Shown here: positions 26,001-35,915 of the stretch, piece by piece
How positions within the stretch are numbered: position 1 is the stretch's first letter
Layout: every line of letters begins with the position of its first letter
NCBI GenBank assembly: GCA_035048485.1
Contig: CM068580.1
Coordinates: 55,404,475 to 55,468,474 of the forward strand
Length of the DNA stretch: 64,000 nucleotides
DNA from: Pteria penguin
Lineage: Eukaryota; Mollusca; Bivalvia; Pterioida; Pteriidae
Reading direction: 5' to 3'
Made by a program: the position numbers and the translations under genes
The notes under the pieces: model-generated
The model's database searches: none
Told to the model about the DNA's origin: nothing
What the model saw: the letters and a program-made list of their open reading frames with translations, nothing else

Positions 26001-28721
26001 CATGGAATCAGGAGGTTACAAACCTCATAAACATTGTGACACAATCCTGGAATCGAAACCGGATCATCAACCCTGAACAACAAATATATTATGAAACCAA
26101 TAACGCAATCTATCTGTTTTCTACATGTGTTATGAATATTTTGTTATCAAGATGTAAACAAATATATATTTACACATAATCTCCTATATCTAAATGTTGT
26201 TGAGATGATACAGTCTTCTCCAATATAGATAAGGAGATGGATCTCTCATCATTTCCAAAGCCTTTGTTCAGCTGGAATGAGCATCGAAGGGGAAAGGCGT
26301 GGCCCATTCGACAATCACCCATCATTATTCTGTCGGTCAATGACTTCCGCTTGATTTTACATATTAGGTCCGGCACATTACAGTCTGGAAAATTCTCGAT
26401 ATGTGAGGTAGTTGAAATACTTCCAGAATCGCTATTTTCTGACTTATTGTCCGTTTGGCGTACTTCATTCACTTGATCTTCACTTTTACAAAGTATGTAT
26501 TCGCCTTTTCCAAACCATTTGGAAACGCAGTTGGACATTGCAGAGTTTGGATGAGTCATATGTAAATGCGATCCCGTCTGCTCCTTTTTCCTACGTTTCC
26601 GTTTGCTAATCTTATTTTTAATGACAGAAGACAAGTCTACACTAAGAGAAAAACTACGGAGTTGCTCAGTATGTGAAGTGTTCAAATGACGACTGTCAAC
26701 TTCACATTCGCTGTCAACATGGTCTACTAAGCAGCTGCAATAATCAACCTTTGGCCAGCCGCATCCGCAGTCTTGTCTTGCATATTGGTACATACAACTA
26801 CCTTGAGACATCGATTCCTCTTCATATTCAATCAACTCAGTTTTAAGTTGTTCATGATAGTTACCATCCAAAAACAACTTGGATGTATATCTATTTCTTC
26901 TCCGTTTCGTCTTTTTTAATGCCTTGCGTTTTCTTGGAAGATAAATCCTATTACGGTAATGTGGAACTTTCCGTTCTGCAAAATATTAAAAGGTAATACT
27001 GATATATTGATATTATAAAAAAAAAAATTCAAAAGATAATAAGAAAACTATAAGCTCTGTATTGACACATAAAGATACGTTTCTGTTGTGTTCAGAAGAA
27101 TTCAGTAAAATTCAATTAATAATTTTTGTTTTCAGGTACACTTACTGTCAAATGAAAAAGTCCTGAATTCCCAGTTAACATTTTAATGTAAAATACAAAA
27201 GTAAGTGGTGCCACGTGACTATGGCACTAACAAGAAATGAGAGACTTGCAAATTTTATCGTAGTTATTAACTCCACTGAACAAACACGACCAATTTAATA
27301 AATTTAGTACTATGCATACCTATAGCATAGCACCCAATATTGTGTGGTATCTTAAGTCTTGAATACGGGTGTATTGGATGCCCTATCTCATATCGGATCT
27401 CTGGGCAATCATCTGGGTTATCGTGTCCATGTCGTATACTGAAATTAAAAGGAAATTGATAAGGATCTCGCTCATCAATACAGGCAGAATATTAGATGTG
27501 AAAAAGGCACATGTTTAACGGTTTTATAAGACTGTCGAAGGTGGAAGCGGTCAGTAAGATACATATAGTTGTCCAAGAGTTTGATGAAAATTCGTACATA
27601 AGTTACTAGTTACTAGGACAAATGAAATGTGAAACACGGTGCAAATTGAATATCTAGAATATCATGTTGTTAAATACACCTTATCATTTACAAAAAAAAA
27701 TATGAATTTGTGGAACATCTGTCCATCATTCGAAGAATGCTTGTAATGTAAAATACGAGAGTATCTGGTGTCACATGACTATGGCACCTACAACAATGTA
27801 CCACAGTGGACATTCACGGACCCCTGAAATTCAGAGGCGAGACCAGGTGGTCGGGAAGAGTAAGGAATGTTCGGAATCGGAACTTCTCGGTCGTCAGTGA
27901 AGCAATCTATAGACTCACATAAGTTGGAACGCTTATCTATCATACCAGAAATTTTAAAACGTTTCTAGGAAACACATTGTGGATTTTAATTCAAAATCTT
28001 CAGCTTTAAATGCTCAAGATTTCATTTCTGGAACTAAATTCAAGCTGGTATTTATAACTTACACGTAATTTCTCACTTTTGTTCCATGCGTTCTGTCTTG
28101 TCTCCGATGTCTTCCATCAGGAAGTGTTTTCCTCTGGCATCCTCTCCAATGCAGATTATGTTTCCTTGGACGTTTTTCTCTCTGAGGACCCTCAATTCTG
28201 TTACACATTCTTCTGAGGTCGTAGAAGGAGGACACTCGTTTAGGTACAATGTGTGTCCTTAACGTCCCCTTACTGTCAGTATAGGATATGCAGTCTTTCC
28301 ATGTATTGATGTGCCACTGAAAGACTGTGTCGTTAAAATAATAATCGTAGTCAAGTGATCGAATCTTTGTTGCTGGTATTTTTCTTTCACAAAGAACTAC
28401 TCTGAAATTCTCTTGGCTGACTTTGTGTAAGACGTTTTGTACAATTGCAGGGATCTCCCACCTTCGATGTTTGTTAAGGGAATAGTGCGTACATTCATTA
28501 TTTTTGTTGGCGTTCCCAGAGCTTGGTGTGTACATACCATCATCCCAATAACGTTGCACAATTTTGTTGACCTTCTCTGCATCGTCTTTAGTAGTCCTAT
28601 TTATATTAAGCTCTTCACGTTCAATATATCCGTGTTTAAGATTACAGAAATTTTTGAGGAAATTTTTTCTAAATGTATGACCATCTCTAGGTCCTGTGAT
28701 GTCTTTGATATCCATTTTCAT
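15843..28721 (-). CDS. RBR-type E3 ubiquitin ligase, copy A (13 exons, about 1067 aa)
   Basis: Exons 5' to 3': 28063-28721, 27320-27438, 26174-26975, 25356-25518, 24789-24968, 24293-24493, 23112-23283, 21184-21321, 19936-20144, 18253-18399, 17357-17461, 16703-16825, 15843-16028. All have GT-AG ends and phases agree. From about residue 662 there is RING1 (CDIC...CRHTFCNNC...C-x4-C), from about 751 an IBR (WCPNNYC...CTC..LWCLDC..HWPATC), and from about 830 a RING2 (CPTC...GGCPHMACRCGETFCWNC). RBR ligases take ubiquitin from an E2 at RING1 and pass it through a RING2 cysteine to substrate; here the catalytic Cys is near residue 843 with His two residues on and Glu near 852. The C terminus is helical and may be Ariadne-like. 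The N-terminal 640 residues match nothing I recognise. Substrate unknown. Confidence 0.88.
16372..16422 (+). repeat. (ATC)n / (GTT)n microsatellite
   Basis: About ten ATC units followed by GTT units, in intron 12 of RBR copy A. Confidence 0.9.
16703..16825 (-). CDS. RBR copy A exon 12
   Basis: 123 bp, phase 0. It encodes CHRFLERVYIVLSHSTGQKV, then MRKLLRKVLTTGEFILEQFR K. 35 of 41 residues match copy B. The CHRFLERVY segment resembles the core helix of Ariadne domains (weak inference). Confidence 0.88.
16911..17002 (+). repeat. (TA)n microsatellite, about 90 bp
   Basis: Pure TA run in intron 11 of RBR copy A. It is absent at the same place in copy B. Confidence 0.95.
17357..17461 (-). CDS. 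RBR copy A exon 11
   Basis: 105 bp, phase 0, GTATGT donor. It encodes DKIMCRTGWRKVWNQETDRY, then DLYQHVLHNLLVIKE. 26 of 35 residues are the same in copy B. Confidence 0.86.
17640..17762 (+). repeat. Two-copy direct repeat (GCCAAATGT...CGCACCTCTG)
   Basis: GCCAAATGTGCGAAGTCGCACCTCTGACGACCCCTCAATTGTTA recurs about 57 bp later as GCCAAATGTCCGACATCGCACCTCTGGCGATCCCTCGATTGTTA, with changes at a handful of positions. It is in intron 10 of RBR copy A; function unknown. Confidence 0.85.
17998..18082 (+). repeat. (ATT)n/(ATC)n microsatellite
   Basis: Trinucleotide repeat in intron 10 of copy A. Copy B has a longer ATT run in the same intron (47287-47349), so the seed predates the duplication. Confidence 0.9.
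18253..18399 (-). CDS. RBR copy A exon 10 (C-terminal helical region)
   Basis: 147 bp, phase 0. It encodes FHEYYLECVRHRKRAIEGRD, then SILLQEAMKVVKNFDLR. The donor in copy A is GTTAGT, weaker than GTAAGT in copy B. Helical and charged, in the position of the Ariadne domain. Confidence 0.86.
18483..18600 (+). repeat. Decayed repeat relict shared with copy B intron 9
   Basis: Begins GCGCGGATCCAGGATTTTTC and runs to CATAAATCATGGTATATATTTTGC, a phrase found again at 53355-53385. GCGGAT-type openings also occur at 31266, 33487 and 33955. It shows that introns, not only exons, align between the copies. Confidence 0.6.
19690..19893 (+). repeat. Interspersed repeat family R1, copy 2 (RBR copy A, 3' of exon 9)
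   Basis: Near-identical to 2567-2770 over about 200 bp, including the GTAAACCGGTTAACCACACC core and the GTCCTAAGTCGGTATCG segment. It ends about 40 bp downstream of RBR copy A exon 9, so it lies at the start of intron 9. Confidence 0.8.
19936..20144 (-). CDS. RBR copy A exon 9 (RING2 with catalytic cysteine)
   Basis: 209 bp. Zinc ligands run CPTC, AC, RC, FCWNC, then His and Cys downstream (HEFTDIGLDC). The Cys codon at 20050-20052 (in GGCPHM) aligns with Parkin Cys431 and HHARI Cys357; His at 20044-20046 and the Glu in CGETFCW complete the catalytic set. It is expected to be active. Confidence 0.95.
21184..21321 (-). CDS. RBR copy A exon 8 (IBR)
   Basis: 138 bp. It encodes DTTVHCTCSELWCLDCQFEA, then HWPATCAQAENYVKILRES. 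The C-x-C, C-x2-C, H-x4-C ligands complete the in-between-RING domain. Confidence 0.94.
22190..22360 (-). mobile_element. tRNA-derived SINE, minus orientation, with 10-bp target duplication
   Basis: The reverse complement starts with a tRNA-like head (GCTTGGTGTAGTGGTTAAGC, B-box-like GGGATTGGTTCCCGGG) and ends with a tail reading GTTTTACGTCGCTTTCAACA on the plus strand plus a GGTT-type repeat. AGTCAAAATG at 22180-22189 and 22361-22370 is the target-site duplication. It is in RBR copy A intron 7 and absent from copy B. Confidence 0.85.
23112..23283 (-). CDS. RBR copy A exon 7 (RING1 end, IBR start)
   Basis: 172 bp. It begins EHNCPTAVDH, supplying the last RING1 Cys, and ends with GKWKWCPNNYCDKVVAAPSD, the first zinc pair of the IBR. 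The length equals copy B's exon 7. Confidence 0.92.
23440..23790 (+). repeat. Interspersed repeat family R2, plus copy (RBR copy A intron 6)
   Basis: Shares about 350 bp with 35545-35915, from GATATTCTGGACTGAGACC to TTTATCCAT(C/T)ATCTTTACA. No coding potential. Confidence 0.8.
24293..24493 (-). CDS. RBR copy A exon 6 (RING1)
   Basis: 201 bp, phase 0 at both ends. It carries the RING1 ligands CDIC, CRH, FCNNC and the Cys of KKIEC; the last Cys is in the next exon, giving the C-x4-C pair seen in HHARI-type RING1. It binds the E2~Ub conjugate in this family. Confidence 0.93.
24789..24968 (-). CDS. RBR copy A exon 5 (acceptor uncertain)
   Basis: Encodes LSARLSENLLVSK...PRLDLIGRLMGHHSHFQIKS, then VREASAFLEHNMPNDI, with a GTAAGT donor. 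The strongest acceptor by eye (after a T-rich tract) would start it at 24990, but that breaks frame with exon 4. The AG at 24969-24970 restores phase and is matched in copy B. An unseen microexon is the alternative. Confidence 0.7.
25356..25518 (-). CDS. RBR copy A exon 4 (helical linker)
   Basis: 163 bp between a TTTTCCAG acceptor and a GTAACA donor. It encodes LRIHNSKGEFIKAVTDNM, QQSLLENDTDVYNMADILCM, GRAAVQKATTAKQQQC. Only one frame is open and it fits the exon 3 phase. Predicted alpha-helical. Confidence 0.82.
25958..26085 (-). mobile_element. Old SINE relict in intron 3 of RBR copy A
   Basis: Decayed version of the SINE at 22190-22360 (TTTTACATCATTTTCAGTCAC, GGAATCAGGAGGTTACAAACC). The same relict lies at the same distance from exon 3 in copy B (62440-62548), so it was present before the duplication. 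Confidence 0.65.
26174..26975 (-). CDS. RBR copy A exon 3 (Cys-rich and basic, likely nuclear-localisation patch)
   Basis: 802 bp, ending in phase 2 at a GTAAAT donor. It starts ERKVPHYRNRIYLPRKRK, then ALKKTKRRRNRY. A Cys cluster CGCGWPKVDYCSCLV and a strongly basic KNKISKRKRRKKEQTG follow. The block HLHMTHPNSAMSNCVS is unchanged in copy B, implying constraint. The basic runs look like nuclear-localisation signals (inference). No known domain. Confidence 0.85.
27320..27438 (-). CDS. RBR copy A exon 2
   Basis: 119 bp between a TTTCAG acceptor and a GTATGC donor. It encodes IRHGHDNPDDCPEIRYEIG, then HPIHPYSRLKIPHNIGCYAI. The 3' end is matched exactly by copy B at 63982-64000 (IGCYAI), including the donor, which confirms the boundary. 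Confidence 0.85.
28063..28721 (-). CDS. RBR copy A exon 1 (start; novel basic N-terminal region)
   Basis: Open from Met at 28721; a second in-frame Met two codons on has the better context (A at -3, G at +4). It encodes about 219 residues, basic, with Trp/Tyr-rich blocks such as FQWHINTWKDCISYTDSKGT and a charged end RHRRQDRTHGTKVRNYV. The donor is GTAAGT after two bases of a Val codon. No domain recognised. It could be an internal exon, since the 5' side reads AATCACAG directly before the Met. Confidence 0.7.
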
Positions 28722-28926
28722 CTGTGATTCTGTTTTGTAATACAGATATTTCTGTTTTAAAAAATTCAGAATTATATGTATATCATAGATTTATCTATAA
28801 GTATTTTAATCTACATATGCAATTAAAATATTATGTAATAAATAATTAATAATATGAATAAAAGTTTTGTAAATAATGTTTCGATATCTATTGTGTGCTA
28901 TCTAATGTACGAAAAAGTACAATTTG

Positions 28927-28931
<5 letters not shown>

Positions 28932-28992
<61 letters not shown>

Positions 28993-29018
28993 CAGAGAGA
29001 GAGAGAGAGAGAGAGAGA
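28932..29018 (+). repeat. (AT)n followed by (GA)n microsatellite
   Basis: About 57 bp of AT repeats, a CACA junction, then about 26 bp of GA. It lies about 210 bp upstream of the RBR copy A start. Confidence 0.95.
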
Positions 29019-29249
29019 GGCAAAAAGTAAAGGCAAAAGAAATTGGTATCAAACTGTCATCTTAAAACATATTATAATCGATGTTATAATATTTGATTTG
29101 GTAATGAAATAATAATCACATGATTAACGTGTATTTATGAAAAATGCCCGTATTTCCTAACGGCAATCATTGTTATAAATTAGCTTCCATTTATCTTAAC
29201 GTGAAGAAGATAAAAGATATCATATTTTTATAGAAGAGAAAAAACTGAA

Positions 29250-29430
29250 AACTTCAGACAAAGCTGTATGACAAAAATCACCAAGGACATGTACACAAAC
29301 ATAATAGTAGAATATACATGGAAAAATATTACAAAAATATTCCATTGTGCTGGGGTTACATACCGACATAGGACGGTCAATTGAAGTAACAAATGTCATT
29401 CAAAAGACTATTTCCGAGTTTTATCCAAAC
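29250..29430 (+). mobile_element. Fragment shared with the Penelope-like relict at 51950-52090
   Basis: AAAATCACCAAGGACATGTACAC, then ATATTACAAAAATATT and CGGTCAATTGAA match the segment just downstream of the broken RT at 51950-52090. Probably another fossil of the same element. Confidence 0.55.
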
Positions 29431-30822
29431 TACGGACATTGCATATTTTGGCGTCATTTTATTTATGAAGTAATAATCTATCTTTGGACACATAACGTCA
29501 ATGATTCTACCAAGTATGGTATCACAAGCAGTTGTCCATAGTCTGATTTGTAAAATCTAGGTTTATAACGGTCTATTCTGATCAATTGAAATGGTGTATT
29601 GGTATGGTTAACCGGTTTACTGGCGCCCACCTTAATATTCTTCTATGTACTACTTAGTACTACGCAGTGATATGGCCTACATATTCCCTATACATGTTTA
29701 CCTGAACATTCGTTTCTATTTTTCTTAAACACCACCAGGGAGAATAATTCTATGTTCAAACTAAAACCGTGCTTCAGATCAGACGTGATTGTTTTCAGAA
29801 CACGAGTTAGATAATCAGCTATGGCTATACACCGATCTACTTTTCAGCATAGATGATGATTTATATACGTATGAAGTCATAATGAAATCTCCACTTGTTC
29901 AACATTGCGTGAAGTCATTTTGCGGTAGAGTGTTTGACATTCGACGAAAGTGTTGTCAGAATGTTCTTGGAGATTCTCTGACCTTTTGAAAACTAGCGCT
30001 GTAAATTATACGTCGGTTGAAAGAAGTACTTGCAAAGTATTCTAAAGGATAGTGAGCTTATGGTAAACCTTGGCCTACTCTTCTTGGTGCTTCGAATTTA
30101 AGCTACCTATGAATGGTTAAATACTTGTTTGATGACCCTGTGGCTTTAAGCCAGTGAGGAAAACAATGCAGACCTCGCCACCCTATTGAAGTCCTACTCA
30201 CTTGGATATCATATTTGGTTATATGGTGGGAGAATTACGACCTTCATTCTGTAAAATCAGTGGCGGACGGCGGTATATAATTTGCAAATAAATAAATAAA
30301 CTACTCTAATAAATTTACATTTAACAACTGTCATAATTAATCCTTCCACAAAATGCAATTTTGCATTATGATGAAGTCAGACAAAACACAGGTAAATAAC
30401 CTATTTGTTTATGACGTCATAAATTTTATTATTTATTTTTAGTTATTTGAATTTGAACCACGCGTCTAGCTCCGATTGAAAGCATGGCTAAAAACTTACT
30501 TTTGACTAGAAAATACTATTGCTTGTTGGGATTAAAGCTTGAAAGTAATTCTTCATAAAATACACTGCACCATCAATGAGTGTAAATTGTTGTTTTACGT
30601 CCGTTTGTATTAGAAATCTGAACCCATGGGTAAGTCCGTCTCCAGGTCTATAAATAGCATCTGGTTTAGAAGGATTTCTTATTCATGTATCATCATCATT
30701 CATTTATATATACAATTTCTATTCTACACTTGTGTTTGTACTAACAAATGATGCCTATTGAAACCAAAATTATTCATTGCCAGTTAGGATGTAACGGCCG
30801 ACTTGGCTTGCCTCTGGGCGTA

Positions 30823-31094
30823 TTGATTGATGGATTGATTTTTGTTTAACGTCACACCACGAATATTTCATGTATATGGTGACGGCATCTGCCTGATACG
30901 GGGCATACAAATTTTGACCTTCGCAACGGACCCACCCGAAGCAGTGAGGGATCTTTAACGTACCATGCATACCACGACACGGGGCCTCGGTTTTTACTGT
31001 CTCATCTGAAAGACAGTACACCGGTACGACCAGAGCGGCACTCGAACCCCGGCCTCCCGATCAGGAGCCGAGCGCGATACCACTAGGCCAGGTC
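30823..31094 (-). mobile_element. tRNA-derived SINE, complete, with 18-bp target duplication
   Basis: The reverse complement has head GACCTGGCCTAGTGGTATCG, B-box-like GGGGTTCGAGTGCC, the shared body (GGACCCACCCGAAGC on the plus strand) and end GTCACACCACGAATATTTC followed by a GATTGATT tail. GGCTTGCCTCTGGGCGTA at 30805-30822 repeats at 31095-31112 with one change, giving clean boundaries of about 272 bp. Confidence 0.92.
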
Positions 31095-31749
31095 GGCTTG
31101 CCTCTAGGCGTAAGTCCATTTGTGAAACTAGCTCAGCGCTCTGTCCAATAAGCAAATGAAGGGAAATCCTACGAAATGAGTCAATAGCGAGCGACTTGAT
31201 TTCATGCAAACACCTGTGACATTGCAGGCGGTATAGAGCACTACTAAACGGAAAATGACTCACTCGATCAGGGGCGGATGCAGGATTTTAGTTAAGGGGG
31301 ACAACCGACAGCCCTGGTGTGGGATTCGGGGGAGGGGGGGCGGCGAAGTAATAATAGTTTTAAACCTACAAAAATGGCTATTTTGTACAGTCAAAACACA
31401 GTATATGCAGCTCTATCCATATTATTAGATGTGTGGAGAGTAATAACTTGGAATAATGAAAAGTACGTTTTGAGAAAAAAATGTTTTATTGAATAGAAAA
31501 GGTAATGTTCCAAAGAAATTCCGATAGGTCTATGCAATACAAGCATATATATTGTTATTGTAATTTGACTATTTATGCTGTTTCGCAATAATAAACTAAA
31601 ACACAACAAATGAGTTAAGAAAAAGTAATTGGTAGATGTAAAACGATGTAAACATATATTAACTATATAATTATGTTGTTTTCTATAAGAATTATAAAAA
31701 GTCCGCGTCTTTGTTGAAGTGTTTCAAAGAACACACTGCATGAAAGATT

Positions 31750-31840
31750 AAGACAGAACACCGGTGTGGCCAGGGTGGGTGTCGAACCCGGGTCCTCTTG
31801 GTCACGAGCCGAGCACCTTATCCACTATGCCATATCGGCT
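31750..31840 (-). mobile_element. SINE head fragment, minus orientation
   Basis: The reverse complement reads AGCCGATATGGCATAGTGGA, then a B box GGGTTCGACACCC and CACCGGTGTTCTGTC. Only the tRNA-like head remains. Confidence 0.75.
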
Positions 31841-32194
31841 TAAATTCTTAATGGCAATTCAACCTGCTTTAACTTTGTTAAATCCGCCAATGTCGATTAT
31901 ATGGCAAAATTCCATCCCTGCATTTTCGATCAAATGACAAAATCCACTCCAACAAAAAACAAACCTGACTCAATCAAATGACGTTATCAACTCCAGCAAA
32001 CAGAAAAAATATGACTCAATCATATAACAAAATTCACTCATATAAAAGAAGATCTGACTCTGACTGAAAAAAAAAGAAATAGGAATTACATAGGAGATTA
32101 ATTATGATGATAATCATTTTAATTATCTTGTACGATCGTAGTCCGCTTTCAACTAAAGGGCTAGGTTAGATATAGGCTGCGTTTAGGGTCTAGA

Positions 32195-33030
32195 GTTATC
32201 TATGTGTTTCCTTGTCAAGTTGTCTGTCAATTCAACGGACATCACTACCACTTCCATCTAAACTTGTTTTCCCCATCGTAAAGGTTTCTGGATCCGCGCT
32301 TGTAAAGATTATATGAAATTTCAAATCTTTCTACATCAGAAGTTAAAACGAATAAATTTTATACTATTAAAATATCCGGGTCAGTAATACCGTTACCGAT
32401 ACCTTACCCAACATTATTCTTAACCTATTATCATAAAATAAAGGGGTGGTTACAAAGTTTACTTTTGTTGGAGTGCATTTTGTCATACAGTTAAGTAAGA
32501 CTATCTATTTCCCATTTTAACTGTTTACTGTAACGCCTACCATATCACAGGTGTTTGCATGAAATCATGTTGCTCTTTATTTACTTAGCTCGAAGGGATT
32601 CCCTATTAAGTATTCCCCTGATATAACTTTCAGATGGACCATTATTATCATTATGATTCATTATCGGTTTCAGTATGTTACGCAAGTCTTTAAAATACAG
32701 ACTGCAATTAAGGACTTTTCACAATTTAATTCACAAAAAAGACAACATATATTTGAAGTTTCCTCCACGGCATTTAAAGTTATCTCTCTGTGTCCTTGTC
32801 AAATTGTCGGTCAGTTGAACTGAAACCCCTACTATTTTTTCTCTTGCGATATATCTTAGATCTTGTACTGTTTCTTTTAATAAAATATCTATTTACATTA
32901 GAAATAAACATTCAAAACATCCGGATCAGTTACTATCGAACCATCTCAAAAATTATTTTTTACATAGCATAAGACATAATTCAGGGATGGTTTCAAAGTT
33001 GATTTTGGAGTCCAAATTACACCTCTCATC
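32195..33030 (+). repeat. Two-copy tandem duplication, unit about 590 bp
   Basis: AGTTATCTATGTGTTTCCTTGTC, then TCAATTCAACGGACATCACTAC and GGGGTGGTTACAAAGTTTACTTTTG recur at 32780-33010 as AGTTATCTCTCTGTGTCC... and GGGATGGTTTCAAAGTTGATTTTG. Diverged, non-coding. Confidence 0.65.
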
Positions 33031-33839
33031 ATATCTTACCTGGTGACTGTATTGTATCTTACACTTCCTTCATGATATATGTCTCCCCCTATATTTACAG
33101 AAATCACTTTTATAGCATTCCTTTGCACACTGATGAAATGATGGTGTAACGTTCGAGAAAGATCTTTGTGCCGACGTCTGCTTTATTTACTAACTTTGCA
33201 ATATTGCGCAATCGATCGCCGATGCACGACTCAGAGTGTGTATACTTATGATAATGTTACAAAGTAATACAGACACACACACACATATATATATATAATA
33301 CATATATTAAACTTTAAACAGGTAAAGGATTTAAAAGTTTTCAGGTATTATGGCTTAGAAAGCGAAAGGTGTGAGGGTCATTGCTTAACCACTCCCCACC
33401 CCCTTTCCATACATTTATCTCAGTTTTATATTGTAATTTCCTGAGAACCATAAAGCTAACCTGTGAAACTTCTTGTCATATGTCATCAGTGGCGGATATA
33501 GAGTCGGGAGCAATAAATCTCCTTTTCGCCATAAATGTACAAGGCATATATAGATGATAAGAATGAAAACACACAGATAATGAGAAAAACTTAAGAATTG
33601 ACACCCAAAATGACTGAGTATTTTGGCTAATACTTGGCTTTCACATGTACGGCTCGCCCTTTTTCGGAAATCCTGGATTCGCCTCTGTCCATTGTATATT
33701 TTTTTCTTACGAGTATTCCTCTACCCCTCACACTTGTATCCACATCTACAGTAAAATCAGTTGATTGATCTTTTGAACACACAGGCTTAACGGAGAAAAA
33801 GGAGAAATGATTAAGGTTTCTGTAACAATCCCTCTTTCT

Positions 33840-33848
33840 TTGTTTCTC

Positions 33849-33885
<37 letters not shown>

Positions 33886-33886
33886 T
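33840..33886 (+). repeat. (AAT)n microsatellite
   Basis: About a dozen AAT units. Confidence 0.9.
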
Positions 33887-33954
33887 AGTATATTAGACAA
33901 AGTTATTTAGAAACATATAAATACAAACATTTAAAGACATGTATATAGTCAATG

Positions 33955-34893
33955 CGCGGATCTAGAGGGGTGTACCGGGGGTCTGAATCAACCCTGAGAT
34001 TTGGCGAAAATTACTTTTCTTGATATTTTGCAATGTGAAAGAAGTAATTTTAAACACAAAAACATAGTTGGACCCCCTTCGGAAAATTCAACAAAGTTTC
34101 AAAACATTTTATAGGATATTGAAAATGATATCCAGACATATGGCCATACGTTTTCCGTTTTAAATTCCTACTGTCTTGTTAAACGTCACTTTCCACATTT
34201 TGTTAGTCATGTCGCGATTTTTGAAAGTGTAAAACACCTACTATCAGGACCTCTCCTCCAGTGTTTGTCTGTCCTTTTTATAAGTGGAGTAATTACAGAT
34301 ACAAAGGAAGGGGGGTTTCAGCCAACAAAATCTGCTGAGTCTAACCTCTGTGGATTTGAAAGCATAATTTTCCCGTGATGAAGTGGCATATATCTCAAAG
34401 GAGTTTTGCCATATTTTGATTTTTTAATATATTTGGGGAGGTAAGAAAGAAAATTAAAACATGACAACTTTGGTATGATTTTAATTCAGAATCCATTTTA
34501 AATGTTAAAATCGGGTACCCTTGATCTATATTCTTCTTCTGCATGTTCCTAATTAATAGACCATTATAACAGTTAAGTGCATGTTAATTTACCAAAGTAT
34601 GGTAGACTACATATATATTTTCTTATGTTACAGTATGAAATATTGCATTGAAAAGATAGTACATAGTTAACAGCGAAACTATCAGTTAAATGATTGGGCC
34701 AAAACTATAAATGCATGTCCAGAAGTTCAATCTAAAGTTTATTTCGCAATCTGCATATTCAGGGTTGCTAATCAATTTATTTGTTTCTGTTTTTTTTTTT
34801 AACCAGAGGAATCTTTATATAACCTTTGTTTACTAGATAATCCTTTTATACATGTAGTCTAATCATATTAATTTCCGTTAAGCAAAATTTAAT
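33955..34893. repeat. Outer part of the RBR copy B 3' flank (duplicate of 12727-13795)
   Basis: See 12727-15238 for the aligned words. It is now separated from the rest of the flank (41955 on) by about 7 kb, while the matching copy A sequence is continuous across the same point. Confidence 0.82.
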
Positions 34894-35232
34894 GATCGTT
34901 AGTAGCGAAGGTCATTTCGTAATAATATTGCTACTAAGTATTTTCATTCTGATCATAGTTCGTTCATTAAATATCCCCATCATTTACATCATATTTGAGC
35001 TATAATCCATGACAAGCCAAAATATGGCTCTATACCGATTTAAAATTATTATCAGAAGAAATTGTGAACGTTCCATTTTCATGAGTTGAACGTTTGAATT
35101 CATTTTGTTGAATTTATACATATATACACTATTCCCTCGGGAATCGGTATACTCCTCCCCCTCTCACATACATGCAAATTGTTGCAAAACAAATAAAAAT
35201 CCGAAACCTAAAAAGCATTGGTGCCCTTATTC

Positions 35233-35355
<123 letters not shown>

Positions 35356-35401
35356 AAAAGGTCAGAGAACTACTCTCTAACAATTGGCGAAGAAACAAAA
35401 A

Positions 35402-35535
35402 ATCCTGTAGCGCAGTCGGTAGCGCGCTCGCTTCTCACCAATGCGACCCGGGTTCGATTCCTGGTGTGGTAAGTAAGATAGTAAGGCTGTCACCAACTTG
35501 GCTTCGTGGGTTTGTCCGATCGATACGAGACTCTT
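35402..35535 (+). mobile_element. tRNA-derived SINE (second head type)
   Basis: TGTAGCGCAGTCGGTAGCGC gives an A-box region, and GGTTCGATTCC at 35451-35461 is a perfect B box. The body runs through GGCTTCGTGGGTTTGTCCGA. The ends do not pair as a tRNA acceptor stem, so it is a SINE head and not a tRNA gene. Confidence 0.75.
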
Positions 35536-35544
35536 ATTACTCCA

Positions 35545-35915
35545 TATGATATCCCGTTATCCAGACTTATGATATTCTGGACTGAGACCAATTCCGATCA
35601 TTTTACACAGATTTGACACCTTCTATACTAGAAGGTCACCTACTTTCACATCTCCATATTTGAATATATATGGAATCTACAAGATTTGACTCTTTCTGCT
35701 GGGTATATGTGATGAGCTGCTAGCAAGCAGGAGATACTTACTCTCCCCGGGCACCTGATCTCACTCCATCATAGAGGTTCACATATGCTCTTCAAGTAGA
35801 TATATTTTGTTATTTTCCACTTAGTTTTCATTTTTACTGATTTTGTATGTCCTTTGGTTTCATGATTTTCGGACTTATGGTTTAAATTTATCCATTATCT
35901 TTACACTACTTAAGT
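35545..35915 (+). repeat. Interspersed repeat family R2, plus copy (intergenic)
   Basis: Follows a tRNA-like SINE head. Same 3' block as 23440-23790 (GGAGATACTTACTCTCCCCGGG, CTTCAAGTAGATAT, TTTCATGATTTTCGGAC). Confidence 0.8.

Larger units (their letters stand above)
28730..33950. other. Intergenic region upstream of RBR copy A
   Basis: No gene recognised. It contains the promoter of copy A by position (no clear motif seen), an AT/GA microsatellite, a retroelement fragment at 29250-29430, two SINEs, and a two-copy tandem repeat at 32195-33030. Confidence 0.5.

Noticed and set aside
35402..35475. Possible tRNA gene (perfect B box)
   Set aside because: No acceptor-stem pairing or anticodon arm, and it is followed by SINE body sequence.
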